This document shows, piece by piece, positions 16,885-25,478 of a stretch of 64,000 bases of DNA. The position numbers and the translations under genes are program-made. Below the pieces are notes generated by a model. That model was not told where the DNA came from, made no database searches, and was given only the letters and a program-made list of their open reading frames with translations. Origin of the DNA: Arthrobacter gandavensis (GTDB taxonomy: Bacteria > Actinomycetota > Actinomycetes > Actinomycetales > Micrococcaceae); contig NZ_JADKYW010000005.1 in assembly GCF_015355785.1 (NCBI RefSeq), positions 775,468 to 839,467 on the forward strand. The letters are read 5' to 3'. The stretch's first letter is position 1; each line of letters starts with the position of its first letter.

Positions 16885-17877
16885 ATGTCCAGCCAGTCCC
16901 AGACGCAAAGTGCGCCCGCAGCGGGAACACCCGCCGCCGGGCGGCGCGCCGCCGTCGTTATCAATCCAACCAAAAAGACAGACGTGGACATCCGCGCGCT
17001 GGTGCAACAGGTCTGTGCCGAGGAAGGGTGGGCTGCGCCGCTTTGGCTGGAGACCGAGGCGGATGACCCCGGCCACGGCATGGCGCAGCAGGCGCTGAAG
17101 GAAGGAGCCGACGTCGTTATCGCCGCAGGCGGCGACGGCACCGTGCGCTGCGTTGCGGCGGAGCTGGCCGGTACGGACACTCCCCTGGGGCTGCTGCCCC
17201 TTGGCACGGGCAACCTCCTGGCCCGGAACCTGGACGTGCCCGTCGATGACCCGGAGGGCGCCGTGCGTGCGGCACTGGCCGGGACCGAACGGCGCATCGA
17301 CGTGGTCCACGTCAAGGTGGACGAGGCCGTGGACAGCGAAATCTTCCTGGTCATGGCCGGGCTGGGCTACGACGCCGTGATGATGGGGGACACGAACACT
17401 GCCCTGAAGGACCGCGTGGGGTGGCTGGCCTACGTGGATGCCGGCATCCGCAACCTCCCCGGCAAACCGGTGAAGACAATGATTTCGATTGACGGCGGCA
17501 AGCCGTTCTCCCGCCGGCTCCGGAGCGTCATGGGCGGGAACTGCGGCAAGATCATGGGCGGCCTTGAGGTCTTCCCCGGCGCCAGGATCGACGACGGCCT
17601 GCTGGACATCATGACCATGGCCCCCAAGGGACGCCTTGGCTGGCTTTCCGTTGTTGCCGGCCTGCTGCGCCGCGGCAAGGGCCGGGGTACGGCGGTGGAG
17701 TACTTCCAGTGCCGCAGCGCCGATATCTGGGCCGACACCCAGCAGGACTTTGAGATGGACGGCGACCATCTGGGCAGCGCGACGCGGCTCTCGCTCCGGG
17801 TTGATCCGAGCGCCCTGCGGATCCGGATGCCTCACGGCAAGAAAGACCCCGCGATCCTCACCAATCCGGAGCCCTAG
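16885..17877 (+). CDS. diacylglycerol/lipid kinase family protein
   Basis: A 330-residue cytosolic or membrane-associated kinase of the DagK/YegS/LCB5 family, which phosphorylates lipids such as diacylglycerol with ATP. The glycine-rich catalytic site AAGGDGTVRCVAAELAGT and the GTGNLLARNLD motif are intact; the C-terminal domain has the expected GLEVFPGARIDDGLLDIM segment. ATG 16885 follows GAACGAAGGG and a TAGACT -10-like box about 40 nt upstream; the longer open frame from 16756 runs over the divergent gene. A bidirectional terminator follows. Confidence 0.9.
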   Translation: MSSQSQTQSAPAAGTPAAGRRAAVVINPTKKTDVDIRALVQQVCAEEGWAAPLWLETEADDPGHGMAQQALKEGADVVIAAGGDGTVRCVAAELAGTDTPLGLLPLGTGNLLARNLDVPVDDPEGAVRAALAGTERRIDVVHVKVDEAVDSEIFLVMAGLGYDAVMMGDTNTALKDRVGWLAYVDAGIRNLPGKPVKTMISIDGGKPFSRRLRSVMGGNCGKIMGGLEVFPGARIDDGLLDIMTMAPKGRLGWLSVVAGLLRRGKGRGTAVEYFQCRSADIWADTQQDFEMDGDHLGSATRLSLRVDPSALRIRMPHGKKDPAILTNPEP

Positions 17878-17894
17878 GTTCCCCGGCATTGGAA

Positions 17895-17928
17895 GAAACA
17901 GCCCCCGGTTCACGCCGGGGGCTGTTTC
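17895..17928. terminator. bidirectional terminator
   Basis: A 14-bp perfect stem GAAACAGCCCCCGG / CCGGGGGCTGTTTC with a 6-nt loop sits between the convergent lipid kinase and M23 peptidase genes. Confidence 0.88.
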
Positions 17929-17936
17929 ATTGTGGC

Positions 17937-18749
17937 CTAGAGCCAGGACATTGGGTCCGCGTACTCGCCGTTGATGAGTACTTCGAAGTGCAGGTGCGGA
18001 CCGGTGGAGTTTCCGGTGCTGCCCACTCCGCCGACTGCCTGGCCTTCCTCGACGGGCTGGCCGGGTTCAACCCGGATGTCGTTGAGGTGGTTGTAGGTGG
18101 TCTGGATTCCGCCGCCGTGGTCCACCACCACCCTCAGCCCGCCGCCGCCGGTGGTGTGCCAGCCCGCTTCAATGACCGTGCCGGGGCGCGCTGAGCGGAC
18201 CTCGGCGCCCAGGGCGCCGCGGAAGTCGGTGCCGGTGTGCCACTCCTGCCCAGACCCGACCATTGGGTTGATCCGCCATCCGAAGGGAGAGGTGATCACC
18301 ATGCCGTCAACCGGAACGGAAGGTTTGGCCGGTGGTTCTTCGGCAACGGGGGCGGTGGAGCCGGTGCCGTCCTGAAGAGGGGCTTCCGCAGGCGGAGCCT
18401 GAACGGAGGCTTCCGCCCGCGGCTCCTCGTCCAGCGGCCGGGTATTGACGAGCTGCCGTTCGGAGACCGTTTCGGGAGCTTCAAGGGTTGCCGCTTCGGC
18501 TACTCCGAAGACCATGCCGCTGAGCAGCAGGGACGCACCGGTTCCAAGCGCGGCCGTCTTGCGTGCGGGTGTGCTGTACGTCCGGGCGCGTCGAAGGACG
18601 TCCTGCACCTGGGGGGATTGGACAAACCGGCGGCCATTTTCGGGGCCGGCGTGCTTGCCGGGTGTACGGTAACGGGCCGCCGTTTCTGTGGCGTAGCGGC
18701 GAAGAATGCCGGCCAGGTTCCGTGCGGTCTCGTTCAGTTTGAGGGTCAC
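17937..18749 (-). CDS. M23-family peptidoglycan endopeptidase, membrane-anchored
   Basis: Cell-wall hydrolase of the lysostaphin/LytM fold. The C-terminal domain has SPFGWRINP, the zinc ligands HTGTDFR (H and D) and GPHLHFE (HxH), all intact. A single hydrophobic segment near residues 76-96 (TAALGTGASLLLSGMVFGVAEA) acts as signal anchor or cleavable signal, followed by a proline/alanine/glutamate-rich linker. GTG 18749 is chosen (GGAG 5 nt upstream, giving a 270-residue protein); the frame is open further upstream to 18866. The unusually long cytosolic N-terminus (about 75 residues) is noteworthy. Confidence 0.85.
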   Translation of the reverse strand: MTLKLNETARNLAGILRRYATETAARYRTPGKHAGPENGRRFVQSPQVQDVLRRARTYSTPARKTAALGTGASLLLSGMVFGVAEAATLEAPETVSERQLVNTRPLDEEPRAEASVQAPPAEAPLQDGTGSTAPVAEEPPAKPSVPVDGMVITSPFGWRINPMVGSGQEWHTGTDFRGALGAEVRSARPGTVIEAGWHTTGGGGLRVVVDHGGGIQTTYNHLNDIRVEPGQPVEEGQAVGGVGSTGNSTGPHLHFEVLINGEYADPMSWL

Positions 18750-18966
18750 GCATACTCCACTGTGGATAGACAACAGTTTCTGTCGGTACTGCGGATGCCT
18801 CATGGGGGCGTGCGAGAGCCACGGCGAAAGTGGAAGTGATTTCCTCCAGTTTAGCCAAGCCGGCATTGACAGGGGGGAGTTTTATGTCTAACCGAACTGG
18901 AGCGTGTGACGGGTTCTACTGCCAGGGCAGCGGCGCCGCTTCACACCGTGCAGGAGAGCTGACGGC

Positions 18967-20040
18967 CTAGGAGGCTTCGGCGCGCCCCTGCCGCCAGTAA
19001 CCCATAAAGGCCACCTGCTTGCGGTCGATTCCGGCTTCCCGGACCAGGTAGCGGCGCAGCCCGCGGACGACCGCCGCTTCGCCGGCAATCCAGGCGTAGA
19101 ACGGCAGCGCACCGGCGGGTGTATTCGGGCTGGGGGAGCCCTTGACGACTTCAGGATCAAGCCGGGCGGGCGTTTCCCAGAGGATCACTGAATCGATGTC
19201 CACGTCTTCGAGTTCCGGCCGGCGGGACGGAGCGGGGGCGGCAGCCGGGATGCGTTCCACGGTGGCGTAACCCGGAATCGCGACCGCGTCCCGCACTGCG
19301 GCTTCCAGCGCTTCGCCGTGTGCCCTTCCGTTGCGGGGAAGCCAGCTGATGCTCACCTTGGACGCGGTGGTGAGCTCCTGGACGTCCGCGGCGTCGGGAA
19401 CTTCCAGCAGCGCGTGGCCGGTGAAGTCTTCGGGCAGGTTTTCGAGGATGGACGCGATTGCGGGCACGGCGGTCTCGTCGCCTGCCAGCAGGACGTGCTG
19501 GGCCAGCCCTGGACGCCATTCAATGCCGCCGTAGGACTCAGCAGTGACGCAGTGCACCACGCTGGGACCGATAACAGTGACACGGTCGCCGGGCTGCGCC
19601 GCAGCCGCCCAGGTGGACGCCGGACCACCCGCGCCGTCGGCATCGAAATGCAGGACGAAGTCGACGTCGATCTCCGGTTCGGGGGCGGAACAGCGGGATG
19701 CACGGACGGTATAGGTGCGCATGGAGCCGCGGGCCTGCGCGTCCATGGCGAGCCAGTTGCGGTACCAGCCGGCGTCGTCGCAGTCGATGGGAGGAAGGGG
19801 TGCCCGCGTGCCGTCGGGAGCCTCGGGCGGGATGACCACTTTGATCCGCAGGTCGTCGGTGCTGCCCTGCACACCGAATTCACGGAGGCATTCACCGCCG
19901 AAGGTAATGCGCTGGAAGTTCGCGCTAAGCCGCTTGACGTTCCGAACCTCGACGTCGAAGGCCAGCACCGCAGCGTTCGCGCCCTGGCGCCGTGCCTGGG
20001 CAGCCGCGGCTGTCGTCGAGGTGGTGCGGGTAGCGGTCAT
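18967..20040 (-). CDS. siderophore-interacting protein (ferric-siderophore reductase)
   Basis: FAD/NAD(P)H-dependent reductase that releases iron from imported ferric siderophores in the cytosol (ViuB/YqjH-like). The 357 residues include the FAD-binding MRTYTVR motif, the GDETAVPAIASIL segment, WIAGEAAVVRGLRRYLV and the family C-terminal MGYWRQGRAE. It is longer than the typical 270-290 residues because of an insertion rich in alanine and proline around 265-300. It is the last gene of the uptake operon, and its ATG overlaps the ATPase stop by 4 nt. Confidence 0.93.
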   Translation of the reverse strand: MTATRTTSTTAAAAQARRQGANAAVLAFDVEVRNVKRLSANFQRITFGGECLREFGVQGSTDDLRIKVVIPPEAPDGTRAPLPPIDCDDAGWYRNWLAMDAQARGSMRTYTVRASRCSAPEPEIDVDFVLHFDADGAGGPASTWAAAAQPGDRVTVIGPSVVHCVTAESYGGIEWRPGLAQHVLLAGDETAVPAIASILENLPEDFTGHALLEVPDAADVQELTTASKVSISWLPRNGRAHGEALEAAVRDAVAIPGYATVERIPAAAPAPSRRPELEDVDIDSVILWETPARLDPEVVKGSPSPNTPAGALPFYAWIAGEAAVVRGLRRYLVREAGIDRKQVAFMGYWRQGRAEAS

Positions 20041-20924
20041 GAAGCTGCCTCCATAGGGTTGCGGTTCTCGCTGCGGGAGTCGTGCGGGTTGGGCAGGTAG
20101 CCCACGGCGGGGGTCTTGGCGGCTGGAGCCGGGCGGGAATGGTGGCGCCCCACCGGGACCACCATGGGCGTGCCGGCCACCGGGTCGGGGATGACCGCTG
20201 CTTCCAGGCCAAAAACGTCCTGGACCAGTTCCTCGGTCACGACGTCGGCGGGCGCACCCTGAGCGGCGATGCGGCCGTCCTTCATGGCAATGAGGTGGTC
20301 TGCATAGCGGGCGGCCAGGTTCAGGTCATGCAGGACGATCACCACCGTGGTGCCCGCGCGCCGGTTCAGGTCAGTGACCAGGTCCAGGACTTCCACCTGG
20401 TGGCTGACGTCCAGGAACGTGGTTGGTTCATCCAGGAGCAGGATGTCTGTCTGCTGGGCCAGCGCCATCGCGATCCAGACCCGCTGACGCTGGCCGCCGG
20501 ACAGTTCGTCAATGTCGCGTCCAGCCAGCTCCAGCGTGCCGGTGGCTTCGAGGGCAGCGGCCACGGCGGCGTCGTCATCCGCGTTCCATTGGCGGAACCA
20601 GCCCTGGTGCGGGTAGCGGCCGCGGCCCACGAGGTCCGCGACCGTGATTCCGTCCGGCGCGTTCGGGGTCTGCGGCAGCAGGCCGAGGATGCGGGCGACT
20701 TCACGGCTCGGCATTGAACTGATGTTGCTGCCGTTCAGTTCTACGACACCTGACGCGGGCTTCAGCAGCCGCGCCAGACCTCGCAGCAGAGTGGACTTGC
20801 CGCAGGCATTGGCGCCGACGATCACGGTGATCTTGCCGGCGGGCAGCTCGACGCTGAGGCCGTTCACCACGGTCCGGTCAGCATATGAGAGCACCAGGTC
20901 CCGTGCCTCGAGCTTGTTCTGCAT
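20037..20924 (-). CDS. iron-siderophore ABC transporter ATP-binding protein (FepC type)
   Basis: ATPase of the siderophore importer, 295 residues. Walker A GANACGKST has the common FepC-type variation, the signature is LSGGQRQRVWIAMALAQ, Walker B DILLLDEP and the H-loop VLHDLNLAARY. It starts 3 nt after the permease stop and overlaps the reductase start, so it is tightly coupled. It has an extra C-terminal tail of about 40 residues after the ATPase core. Regulated with the operon from the iron box at 23071. Confidence 0.94.
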   Translation of the reverse strand: MQNKLEARDLVLSYADRTVVNGLSVELPAGKITVIVGANACGKSTLLRGLARLLKPASGVVELNGSNISSMPSREVARILGLLPQTPNAPDGITVADLVGRGRYPHQGWFRQWNADDDAAVAAALEATGTLELAGRDIDELSGGQRQRVWIAMALAQQTDILLLDEPTTFLDVSHQVEVLDLVTDLNRRAGTTVVIVLHDLNLAARYADHLIAMKDGRIAAQGAPADVVTEELVQDVFGLEAAVIPDPVAGTPMVVPVGRHHSRPAPAAKTPAVGYLPNPHDSRSENRNPMEAAS

Positions 20925-20927
20925 GCT

Positions 20928-21983
20928 TTAGCCTCCTCGGCCTACACGGTTGGAACTGACGAGCAGCCACAGCAGGAACGGCGCACCCAGGGCGCCGGTC
21001 ACGACGCCGACGGGCAGGGCACCCGGAAGCAGGTTTCCGGCCACGAAATCGGCGGCCAGCAGGATGAGGGCGCCGGTGAGGCCGGCGGCGGCGAGCGAGG
21101 CGCGCCCGCCGGTCAGCCGGCGGGAAGTCGGCCCGGCCAGGAACGCCACAAAAGCCACGGGGCCGGCCGCTGCGGTGGCCACCGCAGCGAGCGCGACGCC
21201 GGTGAACAGCAGCCCGGCGCGCGTTCCCTCCACGGGCAGTCCCAGTCCGGCAGCGAAATCGTCCCCCAGTTCCAGTACGCGCAGGCGCCGGCCCAGCAGG
21301 ACCGCGGCGGGGATCAGCACCGCGAGGGCGGCGGCAACGATGCCGGCACGTTCCCAGGACGCTGAATTCAGGGACCCGGTCAGCCACACGAGTGATTCCG
21401 CCGCGGTGCGGACGTCCGTGCGGGTAAGCAGGAAGTTCACCACGGCTTGGAGCACGGCGGCGAAGCCGATACCCATGAGGATAAGGCGCGCGCCGGAAGC
21501 TCCGCCGCGCCGGCTGAGCAGGTGCAGGGACACCGCTGTCACGCAGGCTCCGGCGAGGGCGGCGAGTGATACTCCGGCCCCGGCGGCACCGAACACCACC
21601 ATGGCAGTGACTGCCGCGGCGCTGGCTCCGTAGCTGATGCCGATGATGTCCGGGCTGGCCAGCGGGTTGCGCAGCATGGTCTGGAACAGGTGCCCGGAGA
21701 TTCCGAAGGCCGTGCCGATGAGGACGGCGGTCACGGCACGCGGCAGTTTGCTCTCCAGAACGATGAACGAGGCCCCCGGGATCCTCTCCCCTGCCAGGAT
21801 GCGCACGAAGTCCGGAATGGTCACGGTGTAGCTGCCGAGCAGCACGCCGGCGAAGAACAGCACCACGACCCCGGCGGCCAGCGCGGCGAGGACCACGCGG
21901 CGGCGCCGTCCGCTGCGGCGCCGGACCTCACGGATCGTCGCGGCGGCAGGGAGGTTTTCCTGCATCAGGGGTGCGGCGCTCAC
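20928..21983 (-). CDS. FecCD-family iron-siderophore ABC permease, second subunit
   Basis: A 351-residue permease with about nine to ten membrane segments typical of BtuC/FecD. Recognisable segments are LPRAVTAVLIGTAFGISGHLFQTMLRNPLASPDIIGIS and the ATPase-contact loop LGDDFAAGLGLPVE. The start is GTG 21983 which overlaps the upstream permease stop as GTGA; the frame is open much further upstream, but that stretch is the other permease in a shifted frame. With its partner it forms the heterodimeric channel. Confidence 0.93.
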   Translation of the reverse strand: MSAAPLMQENLPAAATIREVRRRSGRRRRVVLAALAAGVVVLFFAGVLLGSYTVTIPDFVRILAGERIPGASFIVLESKLPRAVTAVLIGTAFGISGHLFQTMLRNPLASPDIIGISYGASAAAVTAMVVFGAAGAGVSLAALAGACVTAVSLHLLSRRGGASGARLILMGIGFAAVLQAVVNFLLTRTDVRTAAESLVWLTGSLNSASWERAGIVAAALAVLIPAAVLLGRRLRVLELGDDFAAGLGLPVEGTRAGLLFTGVALAAVATAAAGPVAFVAFLAGPTSRRLTGGRASLAAAGLTGALILLAADFVAGNLLPGALPVGVVTGALGAPFLLWLLVSSNRVGRGG

Positions 21984-23038
21984 AGCTCGGCCAGCTTCCG
22001 CCGGCGGATGATCGCAATGAAGACGGGTGCGCCGATAACGGCGGTCATGATGCCAACCGGGACTTCGCCCGGGGGAAGGATAAGGCGGCCCACGACGTCG
22101 GCCACCAGCAGCAGTACGGGCGCCAGCACCGCCGAGAGCACCAGGATCCAGCGGTAGTCCGGCCCGGCCAGGCCCCGGACCAGGTGCGGGATCACCAGGC
22201 CGAGGAAGGCGATGGGACCAGCGGCCGCGGTTGCGGCGCCGCAAAGCAGCACCACCCCAACGGCCATGACTCCTCGGGAAAAGGCGACGTTCTGGCCCAG
22301 CCCGCGTGCGACGTCGTCGCCCAGGCTCAGGCCGTTCAGTGCCCGCCCGGAGGCGAGCAGAATGGCCGCGCCCACCGCGAGAAAGGGGACCAGGGGAAGC
22401 AGGACGTCCCAGCCGCGGCCGGAGACCGTGCCAACCTGCCAGAAGCGGAACGTGTTCAGCGTCTGCTGGCTGGAGACCAGCACGGCGGAGAGCAGGCTCG
22501 TCAGCCCGGCGGTGAGGGCAGCACCTGCCAGCGCCAGCTTCACGGGGGTGGCGCCTTCCCTGCCCAGCGAGGCGACGGCGTAAACCAGCAGCGCGGCCAG
22601 GGCCGTGCCCGCCAGCGCGAACCACACGTAGCCGGTGAAGGAGGTGACTCCGAAAACGTAGATCGCCGTTACGACGGCAAACGCGGCGCCGGCGTTCAGC
22701 CCCATAATCCCGGGGTCTGCCAGCGGATTGCGGGTCATGCCCTGCAGCGCGGTTCCTGCCAGTCCAAGCGCGGCACCGATGAGCAGCGCTGCCACGGTGC
22801 GCGGGAGCCGGCTCAGGACAACGGCGTGGTCTCCGTTGGCGGGATCGGCGCTGACGAGCGCCTGCCAGACGGTGTCGAGGGAGAGCGGACGTGCGCCGAG
22901 CGCCACGGAGGCGAACGCGGCTGCGGCCAGGATGGCAAGCGCCGCTGTCAGCAGGAGCACCGGGGACATCCGCCGGCCGCGCCGGGGTGCGGGCCGAGGA
23001 CCGGAGACGGGGGTGCTGAGCACGGCCGATGAGGACAC
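21980..23038 (-). CDS. FecCD-family iron-siderophore ABC permease, first subunit
   Basis: A 352-residue permease and first gene of the four-gene operon. It shows LPRTVAALLIGAALGLAGTALQGMTRNPLADPGIMGLNAGAAF and the LGDDVARGLGQNVAFSRG ATPase-contact loop of the family. The ATG follows CAGGAGGTG. A DtxR/IdeR-type box lies about 35 bp upstream, so expression should rise under iron starvation. Confidence 0.94.
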   Translation of the reverse strand: MSSSAVLSTPVSGPRPAPRRGRRMSPVLLLTAALAILAAAAFASVALGARPLSLDTVWQALVSADPANGDHAVVLSRLPRTVAALLIGAALGLAGTALQGMTRNPLADPGIMGLNAGAAFAVVTAIYVFGVTSFTGYVWFALAGTALAALLVYAVASLGREGATPVKLALAGAALTAGLTSLLSAVLVSSQQTLNTFRFWQVGTVSGRGWDVLLPLVPFLAVGAAILLASGRALNGLSLGDDVARGLGQNVAFSRGVMAVGVVLLCGAATAAAGPIAFLGLVIPHLVRGLAGPDYRWILVLSAVLAPVLLLVADVVGRLILPPGEVPVGIMTAVIGAPVFIAIIRRRKLAEL

Positions 23039-23070
23039 GGCGGCACCTCCTGAAGCCAGCGGTATTTGAC

Positions 23071-23089
23071 TTAAGTAAGGCTAACCTAC
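23071..23089 (-). promoter_or_regulatory. iron box (DtxR/IdeR-type operator)
   Basis: TTAAGTAAGGCTAACCTAC matches the 19-bp consensus TTAGGTTAGGCTAACCTAA at 15 of 19 positions. It lies 33-51 bp upstream of the first permease ATG. The same core recurs at 30490-30508. Confidence 0.9.
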
Positions 23090-23171
23090 GGCCCGTCAGA
23101 TTAAGAAACAGTTCTGTGCCGTATTACTCCCAGCGAGATACACGAGGGTAAACGCGGTGGGAGGAAAGCGG

Positions 23172-24221
23172 CTATTCAGCGCCGTGGCCGGGGATGACTT
23201 CCTCACCGGGACGGACCGGGCCGGGGGCCGTTCCGTTGCCAAACGGGCGGCCGCCAAGGGCCTCCCGGCCGTGCTCGGTCAGCCAAACCGAGTTGTCCGG
23301 CCCCTTGGGCACGATTCCCGTGGGGTTGATGTCCTCGTGGACGATGTAATAGTGCTGCTTGATCTGCATGAAGTCCACGGTGTCCCCGAAGCCCGGGGTC
23401 TGGAACAGGTCCCGGGCGTAGCCCCACAGGTTTGGCATTTCGCTGAGCTTGTTCCGGTTGCACTTGAAGTGGCCGTGATAGACGGCATCGAACCGTACCA
23501 GGGTGGTGAACAGCCGCACATCGGCCTCGGTGATGGTATCGCCGATCAGGTACCGCTGCCCGGAGAGCCGGTCTTCCAGCCAGTCCATAGCCGTCCAGAG
23601 CCGGTCGTAGGCGGCGTCGTACGCCTCCTGGGAACCGGCGAAACCGCAGCGGTACACACCGTTGTTAACCTCGGTGAAGACGCGCTTATTGACCTCGCGC
23701 ATTTCCTCCAGGTGTTCGGCCGGCCACAGGTCCGGGGCGCCGTCGCGCTGGAAATCGACCCATTCGCTGCTGAAGTCCTCGGTGATCTGCGGGAAGTTGT
23801 TCGTCACCACTGCGCCGGTCGGGATGTCGACGACGGCGGGAACGGTGATGCCTCGGCTGTACCCGGGGGTGCGGCGGAAGAAGGCTTCCTGCAGCCGCTC
23901 AATGCCCAGCACCGGGTCCTTGCCGTCCGGATCAAGGTCGAAGGTCCAGCTCCGGGAGTCGTGCGTGGGACCGGGCATGCCCAGGGAGATGGCATCCTCC
24001 AGGCCCAGCAGCCGGCGCACGATGATGGTGCGGTTGGCCCACGGGCACGCGCGTGCCGCGATCAGCCGGTACCGGCCCGCTTCAACGGGGTAGCCGTCAC
24101 GTCCGTCCCGGGTGATGCGGGTTTCAATGTAGTTGGTGTCGCGGGTGTATTCCTGCCCGCCGGAGACGTACGCTCCCTTGGTGCTGTACTCCGACGCTGC
24201 CTTGTCCGTTGTGTTCGCCAT
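23172..24221 (-). CDS. glutathionyl-hydroquinone reductase family protein (Xi-class GST)
   Basis: A 349-residue glutathione transferase-like enzyme with the Xi-class motif ARACPWANR (Cys59 is the catalytic thiol) and the C-terminal domain with GDTITEADVRLFTTLVRFDAVYHGHFKCN. In E. coli YqjG it reduces glutathionyl-hydroquinones; actinobacteria make mycothiol, so the natural thiol adduct here is probably mycothiolyl-quinol (inference). ATG 24221 is preferred over the longer frame, with GGAAGGCGAAG upstream. It is monocistronic and cytosolic. Confidence 0.9.
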   Translation of the reverse strand: MANTTDKAASEYSTKGAYVSGGQEYTRDTNYIETRITRDGRDGYPVEAGRYRLIAARACPWANRTIIVRRLLGLEDAISLGMPGPTHDSRSWTFDLDPDGKDPVLGIERLQEAFFRRTPGYSRGITVPAVVDIPTGAVVTNNFPQITEDFSSEWVDFQRDGAPDLWPAEHLEEMREVNKRVFTEVNNGVYRCGFAGSQEAYDAAYDRLWTAMDWLEDRLSGQRYLIGDTITEADVRLFTTLVRFDAVYHGHFKCNRNKLSEMPNLWGYARDLFQTPGFGDTVDFMQIKQHYYIVHEDINPTGIVPKGPDNSVWLTEHGREALGGRPFGNGTAPGPVRPGEEVIPGHGAE

Positions 24222-24366
24222 GATTGCTTCGCCTTCCTGACCGCCAGCCTGCTCTGGCCTCCAGACTATCGCCCTGCCAGCCGGGGCACTTGGGCTGTAG
24301 AGTCGGGAGACCAGCAGCACTGCCGCAGCGGAACCGCGGGGTTCTCAGATTGAAGGGACTTTCTTG

Positions 24367-25404
24367 ATGCGTGTAGCCGTCCTTGGAGCAACCGGAAACG
24401 TTGGGACCGCTGTCCTGCGCCGACTGCAGGCAGCGCGGGCCGAACGCCCCGACGGCCTGGAGATCATCGGCGTCGCCCGCCGGATTCCGGAGCAGCGCAC
24501 CGGCCCCTATGAGTCAGTGGAGTGGCACAGCATCGACGTCGCTTCGCGGGCGGGGGCCCAGGAGCTCACCGAAGTGCTGCGCGGCGTGGATGCCGTGATC
24601 CATCTGGTCTGGGCTATCCAGCCGAACCGCGATGAGGCGGAACTGCACCGGATCAATGTCCGCGGCACACAGAACATGCTCGCCGCCGCAGCCGAGTCCG
24701 GAGTGCGGCAGGTTGTCTGCGCATCATCTGTCGGTGCCTACTCCCCTGCCCCGAAGGACAGGCTCACGGACGAGTCCTGGCCGGCCCGCGGAATTGCCAC
24801 CTCCCACTACAGCCGGCACAAGGGCGAACAGGAAGAACTGCTGGACGAGTTCGAGCGGAACTACCCGGAGATCCGTGTGGCACGGCTGCGCCCGGGCCTG
24901 ATCTTCCAGTCCGATGCCGGCAGTGAGATCGGCAGGTACTTCCTGGGCCCGCTGGTCCCCCGTTCCATCCTGAACAAGCTCAGCCTGCCGATCATCCCGC
25001 TGCCGGCGGAGTTTTCGTTCCAGGTGGTCCACGCGGATGACATGGCCGACGCGTACTGGCGGGTGGTGGATCAGCGTGCGGAAGGGGCGTTCAATATCGC
25101 CGCGGACCCCGTGGTCACGCCCGAGCTCCTGGCCGGCATGCTGGGTGCGCGCCGGATTATCAACATTCCCGTGCGCGTCATCCGTGCCATCGTCGGCCTC
25201 ACCTGGGCGGCCCGACTGCAGGCAACCGATCCGGGCTGGATCGACATGGCGGCCGGTGCGCCGCTGATGGACACGACCCGTGCCCGCGAGGTCCTGGGCT
25301 GGCAGCCTACCCGCAGCTCCCTTCGGGCGTTCCAGGATGTACTGGACGGACTGAGCGAACAAGCCGGCGTGCCGGCCTCTCCGCTGCTGGGTCCCGGCCG
25401 CTGA
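24367..25404 (+). CDS. NAD-dependent epimerase/dehydratase-like SDR
   Basis: Extended short-chain dehydrogenase of 345 residues. It opens with the Rossmann motif GATGNVGTAVLRRL, has VRGTQNML and CASSVGAYSP, and contains YSRHKGEQEE in place of a strict YxxxK with the tyrosine and lysine 4 apart (Y-S-R-H-K), consistent with a working active site. The reaction is unknown; nucleotide-sugar or unspecified carbonyl substrates are possible. ATG 24367 is preferred over TTG 24364. A TAGAGT -10-like box lies about 70 nt upstream and GAAGGGA precedes the start. Confidence 0.87.
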   Translation: MRVAVLGATGNVGTAVLRRLQAARAERPDGLEIIGVARRIPEQRTGPYESVEWHSIDVASRAGAQELTEVLRGVDAVIHLVWAIQPNRDEAELHRINVRGTQNMLAAAAESGVRQVVCASSVGAYSPAPKDRLTDESWPARGIATSHYSRHKGEQEELLDEFERNYPEIRVARLRPGLIFQSDAGSEIGRYFLGPLVPRSILNKLSLPIIPLPAEFSFQVVHADDMADAYWRVVDQRAEGAFNIAADPVVTPELLAGMLGARRIINIPVRVIRAIVGLTWAARLQATDPGWIDMAAGAPLMDTTRAREVLGWQPTRSSLRAFQDVLDGLSEQAGVPASPLLGPGR

Positions 25405-25411
25405 TACCTGC

Positions 25412-25440
25412 CTCCCGGCCCCGCTGCGGCGGGCCGGGAG
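25412..25440 (+). terminator. terminator hairpin after the SDR gene
   Basis: A 10-bp stem CTCCCGGCCC / GGGCCGGGAG with a 9-nt loop. It lies just after the stop at 25404; the T stretch that follows is weak (TTCCCT). Confidence 0.55.
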
Positions 25441-25478
25441 TTCCCTGTGCCGCCGGGCCGTCTAGTAGCGTGGACAAA